From Brachionus plicatilis (taxonomy: Eukaryota; Rotifera; Eurotatoria; Ploima; Brachionidae): a stretch of DNA of 64,000 nucleotides. This document shows, one piece after another, positions 12,609-24,262 of this stretch. Where the stretch lies: contig QEOQ01000041.1 in NCBI GenBank assembly GCA_010279815.1, positions 189,048 to 253,047 on the forward strand. Reading direction: 5' to 3'. The notes beneath the pieces are model-generated. The model had not been told where the DNA came from. It did not search any database and saw only the letters and a program-made list of their open reading frames with translations. Both the position numbers and the translations under genes were made by a program. Position 1 is the first letter of the stretch; each line of letters opens with the position of its first letter.

Positions 12609-13829
12609 ATTTACAAAATTTTAACTGATATTTATTATGTGTAATTTTCATTTAATCAAAATTGAACTCTATTTTAAATTTTTTTATGCTTATTTTTTAA
12701 ATTCCGCTAAAAATTCCGTAAATTCCGTAAATAAATTCCGGCGGAATTTAAAAATCTACTAAAAGACGAAAATTCCGCTTTCTAGTATGTGTTTTACGAA
12801 ATTAAAAAAAATTTTTTTCAATTTTTTTGGCGGAATTTGGGCCACGTAATTCCCTATTCCGCGTTCCGGATTCCGCTTCTTAGGGACAACCGGAAAATGA
12901 TTACTTTGATAATGATTTTGAATAAGAAATGGAAACATCAAATCAACCTTGTACTGAATATGACTCAGATGAAGACTCAGATAATAAATAACCTGAATAA
13001 GGACAAACTAATTATGAAAAAACTTCGAAAAAAAGGACTATATGGATCAGAATGAATAACGGAGAAGAGACAAGTCTTGAGAAAAGATAAATTTCTAATG
13101 AGAAAGTTAAGCCAACAAGCTATGCTAGCATAAAAAATGAGACTAAACAGTCAGCATTTTGACTTGTCCATGAAAAATTTATATTGAATTGTAACAATTT
13201 CATTTACAAAAGGAGATACACCAGCTTTATCGGTATTTATTATGCAAGAGGTGTTTTATGCCAAAATGTTCCTCTCAAAGCCATATGGTCAAGAATTTGG
13301 TCATGCAGTCAAGCTCGATTTTTTCCATTACGGAAAAAAGTTAACTAGTGATAAATGAAAACAATTTAATTGCTTACATTTTCACAAGAATCAAATGAAA
13401 TTTACATTTGGTCTTTTAGTAAGGGAAATATTTTTTATGCAAAATTTGGATTTTATTTAAAAAAAAAATAAATTGTATTTTTATTTTTAAATAATTAAAT
13501 AAATTAAGTGTTAATCAGTCTTGAAAATAGATAAGGTCACTAGCCTGTTGATTAACCTTGAATAATAAATATATAAAAAAAAACATTAATGAAAAATATG
13601 AAAAAAAATTATATTTTTGTTTTTTAAAATAATCAGAGATGGTCTTTTGTTTAACCATAAGACCCAAGATTTTATTCTCAATTGAACCTCAAATATCAAT
13701 TTATGACTCAAAATTATGTTTTGATTTTGAAAGATGCTTCCGTATTTGAATAAAAATTTTTAAAGCTTGTTGATTTGTCATTTCCTCATCATGTTCATCT
13801 TCATCATTTTCTTGCAAGTTCTCATCTTG

Positions 13830-13975
13830 CAAGTTTGCACCATGTCGCAATCATGAAACTTACTTTTAACTTTTAGAAAAAAAGCTATTCAATTTTTTAT
13901 AATTTTTTTCTGTTCTTTTTATCATTTTGTACTGAATTTCACAAAACCGAGATCATTGCAATTTTATTTTCACGT
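13830..13975. repeat. Half copy of the foldback MITE family
   Basis: Reads TTGCACCATGTCGCAATC and continues to TTTCACAAAACCGAGATC, matching the right arm of the copy at 5917-6291. Only one arm is present, so it is a truncated or solo-arm copy. Confidence 0.65.
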
Positions 13976-14224
13976 TTATTTATCCGATAAATTTTCAATT
14001 TTGATGATAAAACAAATAAATTAAAAAAAATTTATTATTCTTAATTAATCATTGAACATTTATTTAAAAAAAAACATTGATTGAACATACAATTTTACAA
14101 AATTTTTAATTAATAAAGTTTTATTGAATATATTTATATAATTTTAATATTTTTGGAAAAATTTACCGTGCAATTTTTAACTTTCAAAAAAAGCATTTTC
14201 TTCATAATTTTTTTTTTGAAAAGC

Positions 14225-17200
14225 TCATATAAAAACTTGGTAATAAGTAAGATTATCATAAAATGGACGCACCACCAAATTGGTCAAAAAATAAAATATG
14301 AGTCCAAAAAATAATGATATTGGCAATGCTGGCAATGGTTTGTGGAAAACAGCCAATAACACTAGCGTCAAGCATAGCCCCTATTTAAGAAAGATAAGCA
14401 AAAATTTATTTTAAAATTAAAAAAAATTAAATTTATACAATTAGGATTGCAACAAAACACGCAATCACCGTGTTCCAGTCTCCTAAAATTGATGCTTTTC
14501 CAACTAAGATGCTGTAAAATATGAAATCTCCTAGACCCAATTTTACACCGTCTAGTAAAATCAGATTCAAAGTTTATTAGTAAAAAATTTTTTTAAAAAT
14601 TTACTCTCTTCTTCTTCCTGTTGTTGATGCTCTAGCTCTTGAATCGTTTGACGATTAGCATGATGAGCTCTAGCACCACTGTGTCTATTTCTTAGATCAC
14701 CACCCTGGGTTTGACTTGTTGATTGTGTATTTTGATTGTCGTTTTCTACTTGGTTCAAATTAGACGTAAGATCCTGTTCCACCGGAGTATCGTTATCAAC
14801 TCCCGTTGCCATCATGTAGATTAAAGTAGCTTTTAAAAAAAGATAAAATAAATATTTGTTTATAAAATTCAAAGAGATTCGAGTGAAACATTTAGCCAAA
14901 TCTTTAAACTAAATATTTTCTTGATACAAAAATTTTTGTTCATGGTATATTTTCTAAAATATCTTAATTATTTTTTGGATATTTGAAGATACAAAACGGG
15001 TCTTTTTTCTTAAGTGATAAAAAAATTTCTTTTGAGATAGGTCACCAACGCAAAATTTAATGACCTAATTAAATTTTTGGTCACAAAATTAAAAAACTTG
15101 ATCACCTAAAATAAATGAAGCTTAATTAAAGACAAGATATTACACCAAATGAATTAATAGTATAAGTAAAAGAAGGAGACTTGCGAATCAGGCCTATACG
15201 TAACTTTGCTTAAGTCACTGTCCGGTTTTGCATGCAATAATACAATAATTAGTTTATTTTTAATTTATTTTCAAATTTTAAATATGTAATAAAACAAGCC
15301 TTTGAAAAACTTCAGAATATTGATTCTATTGAAACTTTCGAAGAAAGTTTAGAAGTAAAATGCGCGCACGGTTAAAAAATGAAATCAATGGTAAATATTT
15401 TGATAGAAAGGTTGAAAATTCATTAATAGCAAAATAAATTAGATTGTTTTATAATCAAAATATTTAAAATTTCAGTAATTTTTTTCCTTATATTTGTCTT
15501 ACTTTCCCCAACGGGTTTACATGATGCTAAAAAAATAGGAAGTAAGATACTAACTTAAAGTAAAAAAATAATCTTTACCGCTTTTTTTGTCAGTGCTGTT
15601 TGTAGGCATTTACAAATAAATTCGCTTTCTTTAAAAATTAAGTTATTATATTGAATTCAGTTTATTAATTTTTAAATATGTGTGTTTATCTTAATAAGTG
15701 GCTTTATCTCAACACAGATACACAAATAATAATGTCTCTATAACTTTCTTTTTCAATATATCTCTTTTTAATTTAATTTAATTTTATTTTTACTTTTAAC
15801 TTTATTTTAATTTTTTTAATGAGATTTAGATTGGCACATAAAATAAATATAAAAAATATAAAAATAAATAAGCTAAAATATAAAAATAGCTTCTTTTAAT
15901 AAAGAAAATATTAACATAAATATATAAAGAGAGAGAGACAAACATGGGGCACATGAGGTGTTACAGGAGCTTATTTTATTTTATTTGAATTTTTTTTATA
16001 TCGGGGATTTTTTTTTATAAACAATATTAATATTAAATAGGAAGATCAATCACTAAAAATTATTATACAAAAATTAAAGATTAATTGATTAAAAAAATAA
16101 AAGAATACTATTAAAAATTTATTTCTTCTTAGTATTGCCACCTTTTCATTCATTTAAGAACTTTTATTTTTTATAATTTAAAGATTAAGTTTTTAATTAC
16201 TGTGAGTATTTAAAATTTTTTTAATTGTTTGGCAAACATCTAATAGAAAAAAGGCTTTTTTATCATACGTCTCACCATTCCTCATATTTTTACATGATAA
16301 AAAAATATAGAAGTAAGCTATTAACTTTGAATAAAAATCTTTGATGATTATTACAAATGAATCTCAAAAAATTAGATACTAAATAAGAATGGAAGTTAGG
16401 AATGTTATAAATTCCTAACTATAGAGCAAAACCTATGTTATTTCCCACATCGTTTACAATAAAATGGGTTCTCTAGTTATTTTAATTTTAAGCTTTGGTC
16501 ACGTAATAAAATTTTTTTACAGAATTTTTGATACTTTTTTATCTTTAGTCAGCGTTTTTGTGGTAACAAAAGTAAAAGATCAACTTTGGTCACCTATCAC
16601 AGCAAAATTTTAGGTCACACAGGGGAAAAGACCCAAAACCAATATAAAAAAGCATTTAATAAAATTTACATGAATAAACCATAGATGGAAACAAATTGTC
16701 GTTTCTACTTTTAGCAGTCTCAACCAAAATTCGCAGCGGACCAAAAGGACAAAGAACCGCGATCAAGTCCCAAATTGAAATAAACGCCAACAGAACCCAT
16801 GTGGTCCATTCGGGCAGATATTTAATAAAAATCAATGCCATTTGAACACATGTAAATATCAAAAAAATTTGCTGAAGTATCAAAGGTCCCTTCCAGTGTA
16901 TAGCTGCCATCCCCACAATGCCAAAGTTCCAAAGCAAAATCCACAAAGTAATCATGTCAATCACAATGTTAAATTGCTTAAAAAATTCAGTAATAAACAT
17001 AAATGTGAACAAAAACAGTAACATCAATGACGAAAAAGCAAGCCAACCGTGAATAACTTTATAAAATTTGAATTTGTATAATAAAATAAGAACAACTGTC
17101 ATCACAACCACTACTCCAATGAAAATAGATGCATTGGCAATCGACATCCATAGTTTAGTTCCATTAGAGTCTTGCGAATCTTCGTTAAAAGGAGTGTATA

Positions 17201-17547
17201 TTCTAAAAAATTTAAAAATTGATTTATTGGCAAAATATTTTATGAAAAAAATCACACAATTGAGCTCCATTGCTTTTCTGGTAAGACTTGATGGCACTTA
17301 AGCTGGCAATTACAAAAATCAAACAAATTGTAACTGGAACAAATAATTTAACTACGTGCTGGGCACCGTATTTAAGAACTAATTCTTCCTCAATCTCATC
17401 CAAATTTTCTTCTTCATTGCTTGGACTACCATTTCTGTTTGCCAACTCAACCGATGCTTGACCATCTACTTGATCTCTAGGTCTTCTTGAATTTCTCGGT
17501 TCTATAATTTTGACTTCTGTTTCCGAATTAATTGACGACGATGGCAT
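14225..17547 (-). CDS. PSEN: Presenilin, catalytic subunit of gamma-secretase
   Basis: Five exons on the minus strand: 17547-17258, 17202-16670, 14829-14605, 14551-14439, 14380-14225, giving 438 aa (human PSEN1 is 467). Presenilin is the intramembrane aspartyl protease of gamma-secretase, cleaving Notch, APP and other type I membrane proteins in ER, Golgi and endosomal membranes. Both catalytic aspartates are visible: Asp242 in SIWDLIAVL (TM6) and Asp358 in KLGLGDFIF (TM7). The PALP motif is at 404-407. The N-terminal ~55 residues are acidic and hydrophilic, followed by [14 protein letters not shown] and TM1. The TM6-TM7 loop (about 275-350) is divergent and rich in Gln/Asn/Glu, as in other presenilins. 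Start is ATG; all junctions keep frame. Intron 2 is 1.84 kb and holds a TIR element, while the other introns are 37-58 bp. Confidence 0.95.
14998..16634. mobile_element. TIR element inside presenilin intron 2
   Basis: Left end GGGTCTTTT (14998) and right end AAAAGACCC (to 16634) are inverted. Both are flanked by AAAAC (14993-14997 and 16635-16639), a possible 5-bp target duplication. GGTCAC motifs cluster near both ends (about 15041, 15085 and 16497, 16589, 16613). No transposase was found in its 1.6 kb. Removing it would leave an intron of about 200 bp, closer to the short introns of the window. TIR length and duplication are short, so the call is moderate. Confidence 0.5.
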
Positions 17548-18469
17548 GTTTTCGGCGTTAATCTTCTCAAAAAAATGTTAAATTTTTTTTTCTATCCAAA
17601 AAGATGGATTCCTACAGATCGATAGTTTTCCAGTTGGCGATTTGCGGCTTTTAATAAATCGTATTCATTTACGCTGTTATCCAACAAGTCAGACATTTTC
17701 TTTCTTGTTGAAGAGAGATAAAACGAATTTTTCTAAAAAATTAAAAATGAGTTTCATGTTTTTCCTTTGTAGACATATGATTCAAAACATATCATTTAGC
17801 ATTTATGTCAAATATGTATTGACAACAAAATTCTTAAGATTATCTTAATTATTTTTTTTAATTCTAATTTATAAATAAGACCGGTAAAATAATATTTGAA
17901 AAAATCTCTAAACTAATTTCACATTATCTTTAAATAAAATCTGATCAAATTCAAATTTTTTTTATACAAAAAAATTGGCGATTTATTCTTTTTCTATCTA
18001 AGTTTCTGATTGCATCACTAAAAATAGAGAACCAAAAACTTGTTTTTGTAACTTTTCTAACAAATTTTATTTGTGTTTAATTTTATATTTCGTGATAAAT
18101 TCTCAACTCTTTATTTATTTTTCTTGAGTTTTAATAAAGAATTATTTAAATCAATAGTTTCTTTTCTAGAAATCAAAATATTAAATTAAATGATCCTGAA
18201 CTATAATTATTTAGCGAATGCGATGATAATGAAGAAGCTCAAGTAAATGCTCAGTAAATTTTATTTTCCTAAAACTTTTAGGAAAATAAAATTTAGTTTT
18301 ATATATGTTTTTTAGCTAGACTTTAAAATTTTTAAACGATTTATAGAATAAAATTAAAATTTCACTTTTTATTAATTTCAGTAAATTAATTTTTTTTTTC
18401 AATTTCAAAAAATTCTGGAATTTTTATAAATCATTCATACAACAAAGAGGAGATGCTGATTTTGACAGC
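17548..18469. other. Presenilin upstream region, no gene seen
   Basis: Contains the presenilin 5' flank. A frame at 17642-17848 is low-complexity. Around 18000-18060 the sequence resembles 3850-3920 (TTTCTGATTGTATCACTAAA type), suggesting a dispersed repeat of unknown class. Confidence 0.5.
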
Positions 18470-19990
18470 TTTCCAGAAGAACCATAATAAAAAATCCTCG
18501 AACACTGTTGATCAAGTTGAAATGTTTAATAGTTGCTTTTCCTCTATTGAATTTTCCTCTTTGTCCAGTGAAAAAGATTCATCCTATATTTTTTTAACAA
18601 TTTCAGAGAATTAAAATTAAATGAATCCTTCAAGACTTCGTTTAATTATTTCTCTATTGATACAATTAAAAAGGCTGTAAATGAACTCCTTTCCTCAAGC
18701 TCTCGCCTTCATTGGGATTCATACTAAAATTATTCAAAAACTTGAAGAATTTTTTTCCACTACTTAATGATCATTTTAATAGCTGCTTATATAATAGAAA
18801 AATACCTGATGAGTGGAATACTGCTATTGTTAATCCTTTATTTAGAAATAAAGGTGATAGATCAGATATAAACAACTGTCGTGGGATATCAGTTCTTTCA
18901 CAATAGCAAAAATATTTGAAAAGCTTCTAGCAAAACAGATAGGTTAGACCTGGACTTTCTTGTCAAATTGTCATCCATGACTATATAAGTGAATTAAACA
19001 AAGCAAAAGAAAAAAAAACTAACTTCTTCTTTGTTTATTGACTTTAGAAAAGCTTTGATGCTATAGACTCAAATTCGTTACTTTTAAAATTTTTTCTTAA
19101 TGATTTTGATAATTCTTATATTGGCCTTCTTTCAAACTATTTCGAAAATAGATCTCAGAAAGTAAGAATAGGCAGTGAAATTTCCAAAACTTCAAAACTA
19201 AAATTAGTTGTATTTAAGGAGTCTGTTTTAGGCCCCCTTCTTTTTCTTATATTTGTGAATGATTTACCATTCATTTTTAAAAATTTTAATATCAAAATTT
19301 TTGCAGATGATACATCATTAAGCATTTCTGATAAAGATCTATAGAAGAATTTTTAAAATGATATTTATAAAATTAAAATCATTCAGTAAAATAAGTGATA
19401 AAATTAAGTTATTAAAATTAGAGAATGGAATTAGAGTTATTAAAAATTAACATCCCAAAAAAATTAGACTTGATATAAAATTTTTTTATTTGTTCTTTCT
19501 TTATTCAATAATGGAATCAATGTCTTATAAACATACAAAAAATTTATCAAAAAGAGAGAGGTGATCTTATCGAATATTTCAAGATTAGTAAAGGATATAG
19601 CAAAGTGGACTGGAATAATCCAAGTAAACTAATGAGTTCATTGTTTTAGGACGACCCTGCTGGTAACATTCGTGGTAAAAACATAGACTGGTAAAGCAAT
19701 ACACAAGGATAAGTCACAGAGAGCATTTAATTTTAAATCGAGTAGTTGATAACTGGAATAGATTACCACCGGACATATTGGCAGCAACATCAAAAGACAA
19801 TTTTAAAAAGAAACTAGATGATTTTTTTTTAACGTCAGATCAACTAGAATTATACAAAACTTACTCTTATTAGTTTATTTAACAAATGTTTTGTAACTCG
19901 TTTTAGCTATCATAGTGAGACTCTTAGTCTTGCTCTACAGGCTAATAATAATAATTCCTGTTGTAGCTCATATTATTATTATTATTATTA
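18470..19990 (+). mobile_element. Non-LTR retrotransposon (Jockey/I/CR1-like) relic
   Basis: Reverse-transcriptase motifs occur in order in broken frames: IPDEWNTAIVNPLF and INNCRGISVLS (about 18800-18900), FIDFRKAFDAIDSN (about 19040), VLGPLLFLIFVNDLP (about 19220) and the catalytic FADDTS (about 19300). A post-RT segment ending NRVVDNWNRLPPDI (about 19740) and a TAA/TTA microsatellite tail near 19945-19990 follow. Stops and frameshifts make it non-functional. Clade assignment is approximate. Confidence 0.85.
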
Positions 19991-20911
19991 AAATAATTTA
20001 TAGATTTTGTTAAATTTTTACTCACACTTTTAAGTAAATTAAAACAAAAACTTGGTAAATTGAAGTTGATGACCATGACATGATCAGGAATTATTAATCC
20101 AAAAAGGTTTTAATTAACTTTAACTATAAAACATAATTTAGAGACTTTTTTTCATGACAGAAAAACCATGTTTATGTTTATCCGTTACCAAGTGTTATCC
20201 AAAATTCTGCAATTTATACAATTTATTTGCAGATATAAAAGTTGAGTTTAGCGTTGAATGCTTGGTATAAAAATTTGATTCAGGCATTTAATTTTTGTAT
20301 TAAAATTAATTTTAGTTCAATTTTTTAAAAGCGATCTTTAAATTATGAACATTCGCATTATTTTTCTAACAAAAACCAATTTTAATGAATCAATTTTCAA
20401 AAAATTTAAAACTTAATTTAGAAATGATGCAACTTTTACCCTCACTTTTTTATAATAAAAAATTTCGGTAAATTATATTGCAATAAACCATTTATCAAGT
20501 TAATCATTAATTTTGTATAAAGATAAGAAGAAAATTTAAAAAATTTAAAAATTGATCCATGATTTTACGTAATCCTTTTAGAGCAAATTACAAAAGATTT
20601 TAAATTTTTTATAGAATCGAATTTTTTTAATTCAAAATCTTAATTTCTTCAAAAAATTTAAAACTAAAATACAAAATTTTTGAAATGAATTAGAAAATCA
20701 TTAAATCATTAAAAAAATTTTAACTACGAGGATTTTCTTGAATGAATCGTTTAAAATAGATTATATTACCATATTACTTAAAATTTAGCTATTAAAAATG
20801 AAATATCATAAGTTTGTTTATAACCATTTTTATTTTAAGATAAAATATATTTTTACTTTATTTAGTTTTGGAAATTAATCTAATAAATTTAATCAGTTGT
20901 TGAAACAAAAT
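19991..20911. other. Intergenic, nothing recognised
   Basis: Very AT-rich sequence between the LINE relic and the 3' end of the NDUFC2-like gene. It should hold that gene's 3' UTR on the minus strand. Confidence 0.5.
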
Positions 20912-21525
20912 TTATCGAACTGGTTTCCAGCTTAGAAGCAAATCTTTGTATTTTTTCGGCGCTTAATAATAAAAATAAAGAATTTTTGACGAAAATTTTA
21001 GAAAAAAATTACGATTAAAAACTTCTGGAAAGTCTTGAGGATGTTTTTTCACATAATCCCAGACAACCAATTCTCTTTGAGTTCTGTAATCTTCAAATTT
21101 GGCATATCCTAGTTTAGCTAACCCAGCAACTGCCAATGATGACACTAAATGGAGCTGAATACCTTGAAAAAAAATCTTATTTTTTAATTTCTAATCAAAA
21201 TAAAATACTCAATTTTTATTAAAAAAAAAAATAAAATACTTGTCAAAGCAGGTCTTCTTCTCCAAAAGTTAAACAAACTGGCACCGCCAAAACCAATAAA
21301 CAAACCCAGAGGTATCGGATCGAACAACCTTAGTTGTGGCAGACCCCAAACACGTATATTATCCATTTGTTGTTGGTCAGGCAATTGAAGATCATAATCC
21401 ACATCCAAGTAGTTGAAGTCATTTTTGGCAATTACTTTTCTAGACGTGGGCGAAAACATCACCAAATCTTTTGGTGTTATTTTCTCCAAATAACTTTGGC
21501 TAGTTTCACCAGTATCCTCGCCCAT
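20912..21525 (-). CDS. NDUFC2: NDUFC2-like subunit of mitochondrial complex I
   Basis: Three exons on the minus strand: 21525-21240, 21162-21013, 20961-20912, giving 161 aa. NDUFC2 (B14.5b) is an accessory, single-pass inner-membrane subunit of NADH:ubiquinone oxidoreductase. Recognition rests on FWRRRPALTS before a hydrophobic segment (family: LIRRRP), FEDYRTQRELVVWDYV followed by KKHPQDFPE (human: MKLHPEDFPEE), and a short basic C-terminus KKYKDLLLSWKPVR. The N-terminal ~75 residues are longer than in vertebrates and contain a DPIPLGLFIGFGG segment. Introns are 77 and 51 bp and both splice phases work. Exon 1 plus flanking intron sequence has been copied to 25321-25606. The AP2S1 gene starts about 500 bp away on the other strand. 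Confidence 0.85.
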
Positions 21526-22023
21526 TTTAATAAACTAAATTCAAATTTATAATAATACAGACGCTTTTTGAATAAGAGTTAATATTTGGATTATTAAATA
21601 TTTTCTGTACTTTCAGCAAGAATATGTGCAAGCGTAAACCAAAATTTTAGCAAAGCTAACGTAAATTAAGTTCAAAATATTTACCTATTTATTTACCAAA
21701 TCAAATAATTAATTAATTTTTTTTTCTATCTTTTTCAACCCAAAATGAATGCAATTTTTATTTAAGTTTATTTTAAAAAGTATTTCTGAATCAAAATAGC
21801 ATATCCACGACCATTCTTCGCCAAGCTGTATTTTTAGTCTATTTCACTATTATTTTGAAATATTTTATGTATGTGAATAAATAATTTGGTGGTATACACG
21901 ATAGTGTTACTTGATAATAACTGACGAATTTAAAGCTTGTTTATCATATATTTTATTCATTTAGAAAATCATTTAGTTTTCATAATTTGAAAGTAATAAA
22001 TTATTAAATCAATAGTTAAGAGG
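21526..22023. promoter_or_regulatory. Shared 5' region of NDUFC2-like and AP2S1 genes
   Basis: Two housekeeping genes start 498 bp apart on opposite strands, so both promoters must lie here. No TATA box or other named element could be assigned with confidence. Confidence 0.4.
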
Positions 22024-22547
22024 ATGATTCGATTTATTTTGATTCAAAATAGAGCTGGTAAGACCAGACTCGCCAAATGGTACATGAATTTTGACGATGA
22101 TGAAAAGCAAAAGCTAATTGAAGAAGTTCATGCTTTGGTCACAGTAAGGGATGCCAAACACACAAATTTTGTTGAAGTAATTTGCTTTTTTTTAATAAAT
22201 TTTTTTCAATTATTTTTTTAAAAAGTTCAGAAACTTCAAAATTATATACCGTCGATATGCGGGTCTCTATTTTTGCATTTGTGTTGATGTAAATGATAAC
22301 AATTTGGCCTATCTGGAAGCCATTCATAATTTTGTAGAAGTTCTCAACGAATACTTCCATAACGTTTGCGAGTTAGACCTAGTGTTCAACTTTTATAAGG
22401 TTAATTCGAATTTTTGTTAATTATTTAGTCAATTTTTAATTTAAGGTCTATAGTGTGGTAGATGAGATGTTTTTGGCAGGCGAGATTAGAGAGACTAGTC
22501 AAACTAAAGTGCTAAAACAACTGCAAACCTTGGCCCAACAAGAATAG
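22024..22547 (+). CDS. AP2S1: AP-2 complex sigma subunit
   Basis: Three exons (22024-22176, 22226-22399, 22446-22547) encode 142 aa, exactly the length of the human protein. The sigma subunit is part of the AP-2 clathrin adaptor core at the plasma membrane and helps bind dileucine cargo signals in endocytosis. Highly conserved blocks are seen throughout: [20 protein letters not shown] at the start, [16 protein letters not shown] after the first junction, and [19 protein letters not shown] near the end, which distinguishes AP-2 sigma from AP-1 and AP-3 sigma chains. Introns are 49 and 46 bp and both junctions are phase 0. An AATAAA lies 60 bases past the stop. Confidence 0.98.
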
Positions 22548-22606
22548 TAGAAGATCTGTTCGATTCCTTAAATTGTATATTAAATTTAATCATCCCGTAA
22601 CAAATT

Positions 22607-22612
22607 AATAAA
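22607..22612 (+). terminator. Poly(A) signal AATAAA of AP2S1
   Basis: AATAAA about 60 bases after the AP2S1 stop codon. Confidence 0.5.
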
Positions 22613-23449
22613 AATAACATTCATTTATTTTCTAGTCAATATTCAGAATTAGAATAATTTAAGAACTAATTGATTCGTTTTTAACCGAGAATTTTTCACA
22701 TTATATTCCATTTTTTTAATTCATTAAATAAAATTAAATTTGTTTTAAATTTTTTTTGATTATTTTTTTTAAATTTATAAATAAATGAAAATACAGTAAA
22801 TTAGGTTGGTTATTGAATGTTTTTCCATGTTTTATTAATATTTAAAGAGCTAAAAAGATGTTTATTAGAATTTTTTTCTTTTTCCAAATTTCAAGTCAAG
22901 TCGTTACTTAGATATTTGAAATCTAGGCTTAATTAAATACATTAATTTTGAGATTAATAAGTTTTCTTACAAAAAGAAATTAAAAAAAATATAAAGAGTT
23001 TAAGTCCAGACTTAACTTTGACTTTTCACCTACTGTGCTCTGGGTTTAAGTTCATTTAATGGAAAAAATAAGAAGAAAAGTAGCTCTAAATTTGGAAAAA
23101 TGGAACAAATTTTAATTAATGTTGCATAGTATTTAAAGTATTATATTAGTATTTTGAAATTGTTAATTATTCATAAATATATAAATTTAAAAATTTTATC
23201 ATTTTTAGAAAGAAAATTATTTTTTATTTGTTGACATCATTCCACAATTTTGTTATCTTTGATCTTTTTTTCCATATGTTCAAATTTTTAAATAAAGTAA
23301 AATTCAAAGGTGTTTTAAAAAAGCATTTAAATATATTGATTGTCAATTAATTATGTGATTATTTTAATTATCAAGTAAAATTAGTGAAAAATATGTAATT
23401 TTAGTAAATGAGTTAGCTTACGCCATAGAATTGTGAATCATTCACAATG
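22613..23449. other. Intergenic with AAGTC-type repeat fragments
   Basis: Around 22893-23050 there are TCAAGTCAAGTC and TAAGTCCAGACTTAACTTTG motifs like those in the hAT-like MITEs of this window, but no clean ends could be found. No gene seen. Confidence 0.4.
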
Positions 23450-24079
23450 CCTTGATTTGATTTTTAAATGTTAAAAATGCCAAAGCTTAAGTTCTGACGA
23501 ACAAAAACTTGTTCTGTAAATAGAAGCAACTTATACATCCTCTTTAATATAAATGTATTTATTGTGCAAAACTCTGTAAAAATATCTGCAAAAATCAGAA
23601 GACTGTGAATTTGGAATATTCCATTAATCGGCATCGATCTTTTTAGGAAAAAAAGTACAAATATTAAAACTGATTTTATACTAAATTGATCTACGATTTC
23701 ACAAGAACAAAGTTTGATTTATCTTGGCCTCACTATTGGAAATAAAAAGTGAATAAATGATTTTGTGGAAAATAAGATGAAGAAAGTGAAAAAGGGTTTT
23801 TACTCTCTAAAAAGTGTTGGATACAGACCAAAACTAATGAGATCTGAAACTTTAGCTTTCTTTTACGAACATTTATCTCTATCAATCTTTAGATATCATT
23901 TAGATAATATTTCCATTAATGAAAAGAGTTTGAAGGAATTTTATATACGGCAAAATATTTTAATAAAACAATTTATTGGACTCAGTAAATTAACCAAATC
24001 AAAGCCTTTAGACAAAGTACAAAAATTTGAGTCAATTAGACAAATATATTACAATCAAGAATTATTCTTTGTTAAATAA
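23450..24079 (+). mobile_element. Second LINE relic (region after the RT core)
   Basis: A 104-codon frame (23765-24079) follows a TYLG-like block (SLIYLGLTIGN, about 23712) and continues with MRSETLAFFYEH and IRQNILIKQFIGLSK. That order is typical of the sequence downstream of the FADD box in non-LTR reverse transcriptases. The FADD core itself is missing, so this is a 5'-truncated fragment. Confidence 0.6.
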
Positions 24080-24262
24080 ATTTTCAATAACCAATTATGT
24101 AAAAATGTAATTGATTATTTAAAAAAAAGACTATAAAATATTTGAGACAAGTACAAGCCGAACATGACCAGCGGAAACGTATCAACCGTACCGTATCAAC
24201 CGTAATGTTGAATTATTTGATAAAACTCATGGAAACTCTTGGAAACTCTTAAAAGCTCAATA

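Larger units (their letters stand above)
11618..12891. mobile_element. Mutator-like element with ~195-bp TIRs and 9-bp TSD
   Basis: Terminal inverted repeats of about 195 bp (11618-11815 and 12697-12891) begin GGTTGTYCCTAA and continue into AATTCCG-rich sequence. The flanks are identical 9-mers, GGAAAATGA at 11609-11617 and 12892-12900. Long TIRs plus a 9-bp duplication fit Mutator-like elements. The 1274-bp interior has no transposase; it holds a separate palindrome (11830-12135) and a PHD-finger frame (12319-12608). It is inserted in a piggyBac-like relic. Confidence 0.8.
11523..13348 (+). pseudogene. Decayed piggyBac-like transposase N-terminus, split by an insertion
   Basis: An ATG frame starts MSRRKALELLSNADN and runs, with in-frame stops, into an acidic stretch (YDSDEDSD). 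After the 1.27-kb insertion at 11618-12891 is removed, the frame resumes at the target duplication: QEND joins to YFDNDFE. Further on, around 13160-13340, it reads FIGIYYARGVLCQN then VPLKAIW, which resembles the start of the piggyBac-type DDE domain. At least six in-frame stops make it a pseudogene. The family call rests on remembered piggyBac motifs and is moderate; that the two flanks belonged together is well supported by the restored frame and the duplicated 9-mer. Confidence 0.45.
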
